From: UBA1479 sp040218445
GTDB taxonomy: Bacteria > Pseudomonadota > Alphaproteobacteria > Rhodospirillales > Casp-alpha2
Direction: 5' to 3'
Length of the DNA stretch: 64,000 bases
NCBI GenBank assembly: GCA_040218445.1
Contig: JAVJRK010000017.1
Coordinates: forward strand, 248,001 to 312,000
The notes beneath the pieces were generated by a model. It was not told the DNA's origin. It was given only the letters and a program-made list of their open reading frames with translations, and made no database searches. Shown piece after piece: positions 36,323 through 43,940 of the stretch; the stretch's first letter is position 1; each line of letters starts with the position of its first letter. The translations under genes were made by a program, and so were the position numbers.

Positions 36323-38923
36323 ATGAGTGAGCAAACCGCTCCTGGACCGCAGACCGGTCCCGAAGACCGCAGTGCTGCGGACGATATCGTCGCCGCCGCC
36401 GAAACCGGCGCACGCAATCCCGGACCATCCGTTGCCAAATTCATCGCAGGCGTGCTGCTCGCCTGGGGCATCTTCCAGGTCTGGATCGCATCGCCGCTGC
36501 CGATCATCATGGCGGACTTCATCCCCCTGCTGAACAACACGCATACCCGCCCGGCCCATCTGGGCTTTGCGATTTTCCTTACCTATCTGATCTTTCCTGC
36601 GACCAAGAATTCACCGCGCGACTTCATCCCCTATCAGGATTGGGTGCTTGGCGCCGTGGCGGCGTGGTGCGCGCTGTATCTGGCCGTATTCGCCAATGAA
36701 ATCGCCGAGCGCCCGGGCCTGCCGACCATGGCGGATCTGGTTCATTCGGCGATCGGTATTTTACTGCTGTTGGAAGCGGCCCGCCGTGCGCTGGGCCTGC
36801 CCCTGGTCGTCGTGGCCTGTGTGTTCCTGGTTTATATCTTCTTCGGCGAATACGCGCCCGACGTGATCGCCTGGAAAGGCGCCAGTATGGACCGCGCGAT
36901 GTCGCACCTGTGGATCACGCAAGAGGGCGTGTTCGGGGTCGCACTCGGCGTATCGACGTCTTTGGTGTTCATCTTCGTGCTGTTCGGCGGCCTGTTGGAA
37001 AAAGGCGGCGCCGGCAACTACTTCATTCAGGTGTCTTTCGCCCTGATGGGGCATTTCAAAGGTGGTCCGGCCAAGGCCGCCGTTGTGTCGTCGGCCATGA
37101 CGGGGCTGATTTCCGGCTCGTCCATCGCCAACGTCGTGACCACGGGCGTGTTCACCATCCCGCTGATGCGCAAGGTCGGGTTCTCGGCCGAAAAAGCGGG
37201 GGCGGTCGAGGTCGCCTCAAGCACCAACGGTCAGCTAACCCCGCCGGTCATGGGGGCAGCCGCGTTTCTGATGGTCGAATATGTCGGCATTTCCTATGTG
37301 GAGGTGATCAAGCACGCCTTCCTGCCGGCCATCATTTCCTACATCGCGCTGGTCTATATCGTGCATCTTGAGGCCTGTAAGGCCGGCATGCAGGGCCTGC
37401 CGCGTATCGACAAGCCGACCTTGGCGCAGCGGGCGGTCGTTTGGACCACCGTGCCCGTGGGCATGATCGTGCTGGGTGCCATCATCTATTACGGATTCGG
37501 CTGGACCAAGGAAGCCATGGGCGACGCCACGCCCTGGATCGCCGCGATCATTCTTGCGGCGGCGTATCTGGGTTTGGTGCGTTATGCGGCGAATTACAAG
37601 GAACTCGGCATCATGCAGGATGTCGACGTGCTGCCGGAAACCGGACCGACGGTGAAGTCGGGTCTGTACTTCCTGCTGCCCGTGGGCCTGCTCATGTGGT
37701 GCCTGCTGGTCGAGCGGTTCTCGCCGGGGCTCAGTGCATTCTGGGCGGTGGTCCTGAAGGTCTTCATGCTGCTGACGCAGCGCCCGCTGCAGTCCTTTTT
37801 CCGCGGCAACGGTGCGGGGCCTGAAACCTGGAAACAGAGCTTCGACGATCTGATCGAAGGCACGATCAACGGGTCGCGCAACATGGTCGGCATCGGCGTC
37901 GCCACCGCGACGGCCGGGATCGTCGTGGGAGCGATTACCCTGACGCCTATCAGTCAGGTCATCACCGAGGTCATGGAAATCCTGTCCGGGGGCAATCTGA
38001 TCGTCCTGCTGTTGCTGACGGCCGTTGCCTGCATCATCCTGGGCATGGGGCTGCCGACGACGGCCAACTACATCGTCGTGTCGTCCCTGATGGCGCAGGT
38101 GATCGTGACCGTGGGCGCCAACAACGGGTTGATCGTGCCGTTGATCGCCGTGCACCTGTTCGTGTTCTACTTCGGCATTCTGGCGGATGACACGCCACCG
38201 GTGGGCCTTGCGGCCTATGCGGCGGCGGCCGTTTCCGGCGGGGACCCGATCAAGACCGGTGTGCAGGGCTTTACCTACGACATCCGGATGGCAGTTCTGC
38301 CTTTCATGTTCATCTTCAACACCGAGTTGTTGATGATCGGGATCGAAGGGCCGGTTCACCTGATCATCGTGATCGTCACGGCCGTCATGGCGGTCTTGTT
38401 ATTCGCGGCGGCGACGCAGGGATTCTTTATCGTTAAAAACAAGATCTGGGAGACGCTGGCCCTGCTGTTGATCGCCTTTACCCTGTTCCGACCCGGGTTT
38501 TGGATGGACATGATCGTCCCGCCGCTTGAATCCGTGCCGGCGGCGACAATTACGGATGTCGCCTCCAAAATGGGAGCGGACGAACAGATCCGGATTCGCG
38601 TCAAGGGCGAAACCCTTGAAGGTGAACCCGTCGATAAGACCGTGATGCTGCCGCTTGGGCCCAAGGCCGAGGGGGCTGACCGGCTGAAGTTCGCGGGCCT
38701 GGAACTGCGGCGCGAGGGCGAAAAGACCATTGTCGACGTTGTCGTGTTCGGCAGTGCGGCCGAAAAGCAGAAGATCGATTTCGATTGGGAAATCGTCTCG
38801 GTCGAACGCGAGACGGAACGCATGCCCAAACACGTCATGTACATCCCTGCCTTGGTGCTGCTGATCGGGGTGGTCCTCATGCAAAAAGGACGTCAGCGAA
38901 AACAAACGCCGGCGGCGGCATAA
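36323..38923 (+). CDS. TRAP transporter fused permease (DctQM type) with DUF3394 tail
   Basis: Large inner-membrane transporter of 866 residues joining the small (4-TM) and large (12-TM) TRAP subunits, as usual for TAXI systems. The DctM part shows SSAMTGLISGSSIANVVTTG, TNGQLTPPVMGAAAFL, GMGLPTTANYIVVSSL and the segment ADDTPPVGLAAYAAAA. After the last DctM helix comes a soluble domain of about 100 residues (near 760-840; DUF3394-like) and a final membrane helix. It takes up solute with Na or H, delivered by the receptor upstream. ATG 36323 follows a purine-rich AGGGGGG. Confidence 0.94.
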   Translation: MSEQTAPGPQTGPEDRSAADDIVAAAETGARNPGPSVAKFIAGVLLAWGIFQVWIASPLPIIMADFIPLLNNTHTRPAHLGFAIFLTYLIFPATKNSPRDFIPYQDWVLGAVAAWCALYLAVFANEIAERPGLPTMADLVHSAIGILLLLEAARRALGLPLVVVACVFLVYIFFGEYAPDVIAWKGASMDRAMSHLWITQEGVFGVALGVSTSLVFIFVLFGGLLEKGGAGNYFIQVSFALMGHFKGGPAKAAVVSSAMTGLISGSSIANVVTTGVFTIPLMRKVGFSAEKAGAVEVASSTNGQLTPPVMGAAAFLMVEYVGISYVEVIKHAFLPAIISYIALVYIVHLEACKAGMQGLPRIDKPTLAQRAVVWTTVPVGMIVLGAIIYYGFGWTKEAMGDATPWIAAIILAAAYLGLVRYAANYKELGIMQDVDVLPETGPTVKSGLYFLLPVGLLMWCLLVERFSPGLSAFWAVVLKVFMLLTQRPLQSFFRGNGAGPETWKQSFDDLIEGTINGSRNMVGIGVATATAGIVVGAITLTPISQVITEVMEILSGGNLIVLLLLTAVACIILGMGLPTTANYIVVSSLMAQVIVTVGANNGLIVPLIAVHLFVFYFGILADDTPPVGLAAYAAAAVSGGDPIKTGVQGFTYDIRMAVLPFMFIFNTELLMIGIEGPVHLIIVIVTAVMAVLLFAAATQGFFIVKNKIWETLALLLIAFTLFRPGFWMDMIVPPLESVPAATITDVASKMGADEQIRIRVKGETLEGEPVDKTVMLPLGPKAEGADRLKFAGLELRREGEKTIVDVVVFGSAAEKQKIDFDWEIVSVERETERMPKHVMYIPALVLLIGVVLMQKGRQRKQTPAAA

Positions 38924-38941
38924 GGGGAGGAGACCCAAACC

Positions 38942-39370
38942 ATGTACAAGAACATTCTTCTTGCGATTGATCTGGAAGACGAATCAACCTGGGACCGGGC
39001 GGCCCCTCAGGCGGTCGATCTGGCCAAGGCGTCCGGTGCCGACCTGCATATCATGGCGGTCGTGCCTGATTTCGGGATGACCCTGGTTGCCAGCTTTTTC
39101 CCCAAGGACTTCGAGGAAAAGGCGCTCGATGAAACGAATGCGCGCCTTCATGCCTGGACTGCGGAAAACATACCGGACGGGGTCAATGTTCAGCATATCG
39201 TCGGGCATGGCCGGGCATACGCGGAAATACTGCGGGTTGCGTCGGATATTTCCTGCGACCTGCTGATCCTGTCGGCGCGCCGGGCGGACGACGGCAAAAC
39301 TTTCGAAGTGGGGCCCAACACGGCCCATATCGTCCGGCATGCCAGCCAGTCCGTGCTGATCGTGCGTTAG
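38942..39370 (+). CDS. Universal stress protein, UspA family
   Basis: A 142-residue nucleotide-binding protein. N-terminal YKNILLAIDLEDEST and the C-terminal motif VGPNTAHIVRHASQSVLIVR agree with the UspA fold; the usual G-x2-G-x9-G(S/T) phosphate loop is partly changed (here SARRADDGKTFEVG), so ATP binding is uncertain. It lies 18 bases after the TRAP permease behind AAGGGGAGGA; UspA genes often accompany TRAP transporters, where a regulatory role has been proposed (as TeaD for TeaABC). Confidence 0.9.
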   Translation: MYKNILLAIDLEDESTWDRAAPQAVDLAKASGADLHIMAVVPDFGMTLVASFFPKDFEEKALDETNARLHAWTAENIPDGVNVQHIVGHGRAYAEILRVASDISCDLLILSARRADDGKTFEVGPNTAHIVRHASQSVLIVR

Positions 39371-39394
39371 CAGGAAAAGCATTATAGAAATGAC

Positions 39395-39430
39395 AAACCG
39401 CCGCCGGGCAGGACCGGGCGGCGGTTTTTC
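39395..39430 (+). terminator. Terminator after the TRAP-UspA unit
   Basis: An 11-bp stem AAACCGCCGCC and GGCGGCGGTTT with an 11-base loop, followed by TTC. It lies between convergent uspA and cytochrome c genes. Confidence 0.8.
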
Positions 39431-39500
39431 TTGGGGCGCGTCAAAGGTGACGGCGGGGGCAAGGCGTTGGTGGTCTGCACCGCACCGATTGCCCCATGCG

Positions 39501-39917
39501 TCATTTCAGGCTGTTCATGTATTCGATGATCAGCGCGCGTTCTTCCGGCTTCTTCAGGCCCGGATAGGCCATTTTTGAAATGGCCTTGGGATCATCCAGA
39601 TAATCGCGCAGAAACTGTTTGGGGTTGGTGATGTAGGCATCGACCGTTTTGTCATCCCATACCAGACCTTTTTCGCCGGCCGCGACCAAGGATTTGGAAT
39701 AACGCGACTGTTTATAGCCGTCGGCGGTGCCCGCCTTGCGGCCCATGATGCCTTTCAAGGACGGGCCGATCGTGTGTTTGCCCGAAATCGTATGGCACAT
39801 GGCACAGCGGTTTTTCTTGAATGCCTTGGCGCCGTCGGCCAGGACCGGTCCGGCAGCCGTCATCATCGTGGCCGCGATACCGGCGAAAACCGCCGCCATC
39901 AGGGTAGAATACTTCAT
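39501..39917 (-). CDS. Class I c-type cytochrome
   Basis: Periplasmic single-heme cytochrome of 138 residues. Signal peptide with core TLMAAVFAGIAATMMTAAG and cleavage after VLA. Heme motif CAMCH near residue 38 and the distal methionine in the segment ISKMAYPGLK, as in cytochrome c2/c550-type electron carriers. The C-terminal helix PEERALIIEYMNSLK is typical. ATG 39917 follows GGAAGG; a GTG three codons upstream is an alternative. Likely electron carrier between bc1 complex and an oxidase or other enzyme (family knowledge). Confidence 0.92.
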   Translation of the reverse strand: MKYSTLMAAVFAGIAATMMTAAGPVLADGAKAFKKNRCAMCHTISGKHTIGPSLKGIMGRKAGTADGYKQSRYSKSLVAAGEKGLVWDDKTVDAYITNPKQFLRDYLDDPKAISKMAYPGLKKPEERALIIEYMNSLK

Positions 39918-40136
39918 TGAACACACCTTCCGTGTTTCTGTCGTTTATTCGCGTAAAATGCCCGCGAAGGGGTGCCTGTATTATCGTCACGTGATCGTTG
40001 AGACGCAATCGGCAAGCCGGTCATGCCCGAGATGATTTCATAAACAGGCCGATCCGCAGTATAATTCACGGATATGGAAATCGTGGGCGCAGTCAGGGGT
40101 TTTGTCCCAGGACTGTGAAAGGAGCATTGTATCATC

Positions 40137-41291
40137 ATGCCGGCAGATAAACTGAGCCAAGCCGACGTCGCCAAATTGTTGTCCGATCCCACGCCGGACA
40201 ACCGGGCCGCGACGGCCGCAAAGGTCGCAGGTGCCTTCGATCCGGCGGCCTTGGGGCCGTCCGAACGGGCCCTTGCCGAGGAAATTTTCCGTCTCATGGT
40301 CAAGGATGCGGAAATCCGCGTGCGTCAGGCCTTAACGGAAAACCTAAAGGAAAACGGAAACGTGCCGCACGACGTCGCGGTGGCGCTGGCCAACGATGTC
40401 GATCAGGTCGCCTTGCCGATGATCGAGTTTTCCCAGGTTCTGAACGATGAAGACCTGATCGCCATTATCGGCTCGCAAGACCCCGCCAAGCAGGAAGCGG
40501 TCGCCGGTCGGGCGACCGTGTCCGAGGAACTGTCCGATGCCTTGGTCAATTCCGGCAACGAAGCCGCGGTCACGCGCCTTGTGAAAAACGAAGGTGCCGC
40601 GATTTCCGAACAGACATTCCAAAAAGTGGTCGACGGTTTCGGGGACCGTGCCGGGGTTCAGGATGCGATGGTCAATCGGGCGTCCTTGCCGGTTACCGTG
40701 GCCGAACGGTTGGTCACCCTGGTTTCGGAAAATATGCGGGACGAATTGGTCAAACGGCATGAAGTGTCCGCGACCATGGCAACGGATATCATCCTTAAAT
40801 CGCGGGAACGGGCGACGATCAGCCTGTCATCCGATTCCGGTGTCGATGATGTCATGCTTCTGGTCAAGCAATTGAACGAAAACGGGCGTCTGACGTCGTC
40901 AATCACCCTGCGTGCCTTATGCATGGGGGATATCACGTTCTTTGAATGCGCCATGGCGATTCTTGGCGGGGTGACGCTGGACAACGCACGGCGTCTGATC
41001 CACGACCGCGGACCGTTGGGGCTGCGGGCTGTGTTCGACAAGGCACATTTGCCTTCGGCGCAATACATGGCCGTGCGCGCAGCCCTGGACGTCAGCCGGG
41101 AAACGGAAATGGACGGCGGCGAGAACGACCGCGAACGCTATGCCCGGCGCATGATCGAACGCATCATGACCCAGTATGATGATCTGGGGGTGGAATTCGA
41201 ATCCTCGGATTTGGAATATCTACTGACCAAGATGGACGAATTGCCGCCGGACGTTCTGGGTGACGACGACTTGGCCGCAAGCACAGGCTAA
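40137..41291 (+). CDS. DUF2336 domain protein (HEAT-like helical repeats)
   Basis: A 384-residue soluble, acidic protein with repeated helical units (LSDPTPDNRAATAAKVAG, LMVKDAEIRVRQALTEN, LALDNDVDQVALPMIEFS-like repeats) as in the DUF2336 family, which is common in alphaproteobacteria and has no settled function. No signal peptide or membrane segment is present. It stands alone between the cytochrome c gene (divergent) and a DctP-type receptor gene (convergent, 23 bases away). Confidence 0.8.
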   Translation: MPADKLSQADVAKLLSDPTPDNRAATAAKVAGAFDPAALGPSERALAEEIFRLMVKDAEIRVRQALTENLKENGNVPHDVAVALANDVDQVALPMIEFSQVLNDEDLIAIIGSQDPAKQEAVAGRATVSEELSDALVNSGNEAAVTRLVKNEGAAISEQTFQKVVDGFGDRAGVQDAMVNRASLPVTVAERLVTLVSENMRDELVKRHEVSATMATDIILKSRERATISLSSDSGVDDVMLLVKQLNENGRLTSSITLRALCMGDITFFECAMAILGGVTLDNARRLIHDRGPLGLRAVFDKAHLPSAQYMAVRAALDVSRETEMDGGENDRERYARRMIERIMTQYDDLGVEFESSDLEYLLTKMDELPPDVLGDDDLAASTG

Positions 41292-41314
41292 CCCCGCCCG
41301 CGCGGAATTTATCT

Positions 41315-42559
41315 TTATCTGGAGCCCAGATCCCGCCAGACCGCGTAATCCTTGCGGAACCGGTCGAGCGATTTCCACACCTTGGCGAAGTCCTTGTCTT
41401 TTTTGGCGGTCTCGCCGGCGACCTCGCCCCAGGCTTCGGACAGTTTATCCAGAATTTCGCGCGGCCAGCGGCGAACGGTCACGCCTTCCTTGGTCAGGCT
41501 CAACAAGGCACGGTATTGCAGGGCTTCGCCTTCGGCCATGCCATGACGGACATTGTCGCCGCACACGGACCGCAACTGTGAGCGCTGTACAGGGGTTAGG
41601 GCGGACCAGCGATCCTGGTTGATCACCAAGGCGAGAAGCGTCGCCGGCTGGTGCCAGCCGGGGAAGTAATAGTTTCGCGCCATGCGGTGCAGACCAAGCT
41701 GAACATCGATCGCCGGCATGGAATATTCGGCGGCGTCGATTTCGCCGGTTTCCAAGGCATGAAAAATCTCGCCTGCATTCAGGTTCATGGTCTTGGCGCC
41801 CAGGCGCTTCATAACCCGGGCACCCAGGCCCGTCATGCGCACGCGAAGGCCTTTCAAATCCTCGACCGTGGTCAGCGGACGCCGGTACCAGCCGGCCCCT
41901 TCGGGGGACACCAGGCCGCAGACGACCACCTGCAGGCCCAGGCTTTCCGCCAATCCGTTCAATAGTTTCTCGCCGCCGCCGAAATACAGCCAGGCCAGGT
42001 ATTCCTCGGCCCGGGGCCCGAACGGCACGGCGCCGAATAGTTGCAAGGCGGGGGTATTCGACGGCCAGCTTTCGGGGGCGACAAAGGCCGCATCGACGGT
42101 GCCTGCCTTGACCGCCGATATGATGTCCTTTTCCCGTGCCACGGATCCCGGTTCGTGAAAGGAAATCTCCATGCCGCCGGCCGATACACGCCAAAGCTCT
42201 GTTTCAATCCGTTTGGCTTGCGCGCCCAATTGGGGCAGGGAACTGGCAAAGGCACTTTCCATGCGCCAGCGCACCGTGGTGTCCGGCACGGCAGCGGGGG
42301 CAAGAAGGTTTTCCGCATTGGCGGCGGGCGCGGCGGATTCGTTCGAACCGGGCTTTTTCGATTGGGTGTCGTCACGGGGCGCATCGCCGGGCGGGGTTTG
42401 TGCGGCGTCTGCAGACGGTTGTTCGCCGGCGGCCAGGTTCGCGGCGACTTCCGCGGCGGTGTCGGGCAGCGGGGCCTTCAGGCGCGGGGCGATAATCGAC
42501 ACCCCCAGAACGACGCCTACAACCAATCCTACGACGATGCCGATGGCGGCATTTCGCAT
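41315..42559 (-). CDS. Membrane-tethered DctP-type TRAP solute receptor
   Basis: A 414-residue protein whose C-terminal 320 residues match the DctP receptor fold (WRMESAFASSLP, FGPRAEEYLAWLYFGGGEKLL, LKGLRVRMTGLGARVMKRLGA, ALETGEIDAAEYSMP). Residues 5-25 form a long hydrophobic helix (IGIVVGLVVGVVLGVSIIAP) without a clear cleavage site, and residues about 30-90 are a low-complexity Ala/Pro/Asp/Ser linker. It therefore looks anchored to the inner membrane by a flexible arm. No DctQ or DctM gene is adjacent, so its permease, if any, is elsewhere. Confidence 0.85.
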   Translation of the reverse strand: MRNAAIGIVVGLVVGVVLGVSIIAPRLKAPLPDTAAEVAANLAAGEQPSADAAQTPPGDAPRDDTQSKKPGSNESAAPAANAENLLAPAAVPDTTVRWRMESAFASSLPQLGAQAKRIETELWRVSAGGMEISFHEPGSVAREKDIISAVKAGTVDAAFVAPESWPSNTPALQLFGAVPFGPRAEEYLAWLYFGGGEKLLNGLAESLGLQVVVCGLVSPEGAGWYRRPLTTVEDLKGLRVRMTGLGARVMKRLGAKTMNLNAGEIFHALETGEIDAAEYSMPAIDVQLGLHRMARNYYFPGWHQPATLLALVINQDRWSALTPVQRSQLRSVCGDNVRHGMAEGEALQYRALLSLTKEGVTVRRWPREILDKLSEAWGEVAGETAKKDKDFAKVWKSLDRFRKDYAVWRDLGSR

Positions 42560-42756
42560 GGCGATGACCTCTCCGTTCCGCCCCCCTTTGGGCGGCCCCT
42601 GCGTGGGGGTGCGGCAGTGTAGCCGAAGCAGACGCCCGCTCGGAGTCCTTAGACACCGCCGTTATTCACATTTTGTGGATATGTCTCGTAAGTCCAGGCG
42701 CAATAGGGAAGAAATCTTGGGGTTCCGGGTGACCCCAGGCAATTCTCCGGGCGCCG

Positions 42757-43539
42757 TCAACTGCACTTGCGGTAGACGAGATCGACCTTATGCCATTGGT
42801 TGTTGTATTTGACGGCGTATGATCGAAGCTCCGTCGCGCTGACGATCTTGTCCTGATAGATCAGGCCGTCGGCCTCCAGAACCAGCACGTCGTTTTCGCG
42901 CCGCACGTCATAGACGGCGGAACTGCCGTCGTCCCTGATTACCCGGACTTTCTGTGCGTTGACCTGATTGTAGGTCACGCCGTTGCCGCCTTCCGTGCGC
43001 GAGCAATCGATTGCCCATCGCCCCAGAACCCAGGGGACCGGAAACTGTCCCGGCGGGGCGGGTGGCGGCATTTGGCCCGCCGCCGCCTGTTGGACCATCG
43101 GGGGTTTCGGCTGATCGACGGCGAAAGTGCCCTGGACCTGCGCCCCCTGGGTCGGTTGCAGGGTCGCAAGGCGACGCCGTGCCAAATGGGTCAGGGCGCT
43201 ATCGGGATAGGTTTCGATGAATGTCTGGAAGACTTTCGGGTCGTCCGACCCGCGAATGCGTTCCCATTTCTCCACATCCTCGCGGCGCTCGCGCGTCGGA
43301 TCGCGGTTCAGGGATTTTTCTTCCTCGCCGGAAAACGGGAGTTTGACCGAATCCCATAATTCCTTGGATTTGTCGGCGACGGTGGAAAAGGCGTTCGTCG
43401 CGGTCTCGCAGCCGCCCAACAGGGCCAGTACGGCAAGCGCCGGAAGGGCGATCATCACGCGGGTGCCGGCTTTGCGGTGTCTGTTATTTGCAGATGCGGT
43501 CATGATACGGCCTTGGCGGTTGGTTCCGGCGTTGTTCAT
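42757..43539 (-). CDS. Hypothetical lipoprotein
   Basis: A 260-residue lipoprotein: basic N-terminus, hydrophobic core MIALPALAVLALL and lipobox LGGC. Behind it is a charged region (KSLNRDPTRERREDVEKWERI) and a short TPR-like segment (QTFIETYPDSALTHLARRRL) as in caspase-associated or SPOR-neighbour proteins, a Pro/Gln-rich linker, and a C-terminal beta-rich domain (VLGRWAIDCSR ... RKCS) with two cysteines that could form a disulfide. ATG 43539 follows GGGAGGAG; ATG 43503 is an alternative. The function is unknown. Confidence 0.75.
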   Translation of the reverse strand: MNNAGTNRQGRIMTASANNRHRKAGTRVMIALPALAVLALLGGCETATNAFSTVADKSKELWDSVKLPFSGEEEKSLNRDPTRERREDVEKWERIRGSDDPKVFQTFIETYPDSALTHLARRRLATLQPTQGAQVQGTFAVDQPKPPMVQQAAAGQMPPPAPPGQFPVPWVLGRWAIDCSRTEGGNGVTYNQVNAQKVRVIRDDGSSAVYDVRRENDVLVLEADGLIYQDKIVSATELRSYAVKYNNQWHKVDLVYRKCS

Positions 43540-43639
43540 GGAGCGGTGCTCCTCCCCAGAGCTACATAAAAGTAGCCAATTAGAAATAAAAGCGAAAGGC
43601 CAACCCGCGCGCGTGGTGTTTGCTGGGGCTGCCTGCGCA

Positions 43640-43680
43640 AAAGAAAACGGCCCCGGGTTTGCAAACCACAGGGGCCGTTC
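43640..43680 (-). terminator. Original terminator of the tRNA-Pro gene, now stranded
   Basis: A 9-bp stem (AACGGCCCC, GGGGCCGTT) enclosing an inner palindrome GGTTTGCAAACC, with a T run on the minus strand. It stands 9 bases past the displaced tRNA 3' fragment at 43689, so it was very likely the terminator of the tRNA-Pro gene before the elements entered. Confidence 0.75.
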
Positions 43681-43688
43681 TCGATTTT

Positions 43689-43733
43689 TGGTCGGAGTGA
43701 GAGGATTTGAACCTCCGACCCCCGCCTCCCGAA
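43689..43733 (-). repeat. att copy A: displaced 3' end of tRNA-Pro
   Basis: A 45-base copy of the tRNA-Pro 3' half including CCA, differing from the intact gene by one base in the T-loop (TTCAAAT for TTCGAAT). It marks the chromosomal left border of the island. The change fits a sequence no longer used as tRNA. Confidence 0.9.
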
Positions 43734-43940
43734 ACATGCCGATGGAAAATAACCTTTTGATAGAAAGTAATTAAACCTTACAAATTAAGCGATATCAGGG
43801 TGGTATTCTGCTTATGTTCATGGGGAAATGGTTCAATTGAACCGCCAAGCACCGTTTTCTCGCGTCGCGCTCAGGGGGAACGACAGACCGGAATGGGAGC
43901 TATAAAGACAAGAAGTGATCATCGAAACCAGCCGTTGAGG

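Noticed and set aside
43540..43737. An upstream extension of the lipoprotein gene into the tRNA fragment.
   Set aside because: The extension translates the minus-strand tRNA fragment and terminator, and the lipoprotein signal begins only after 43539.
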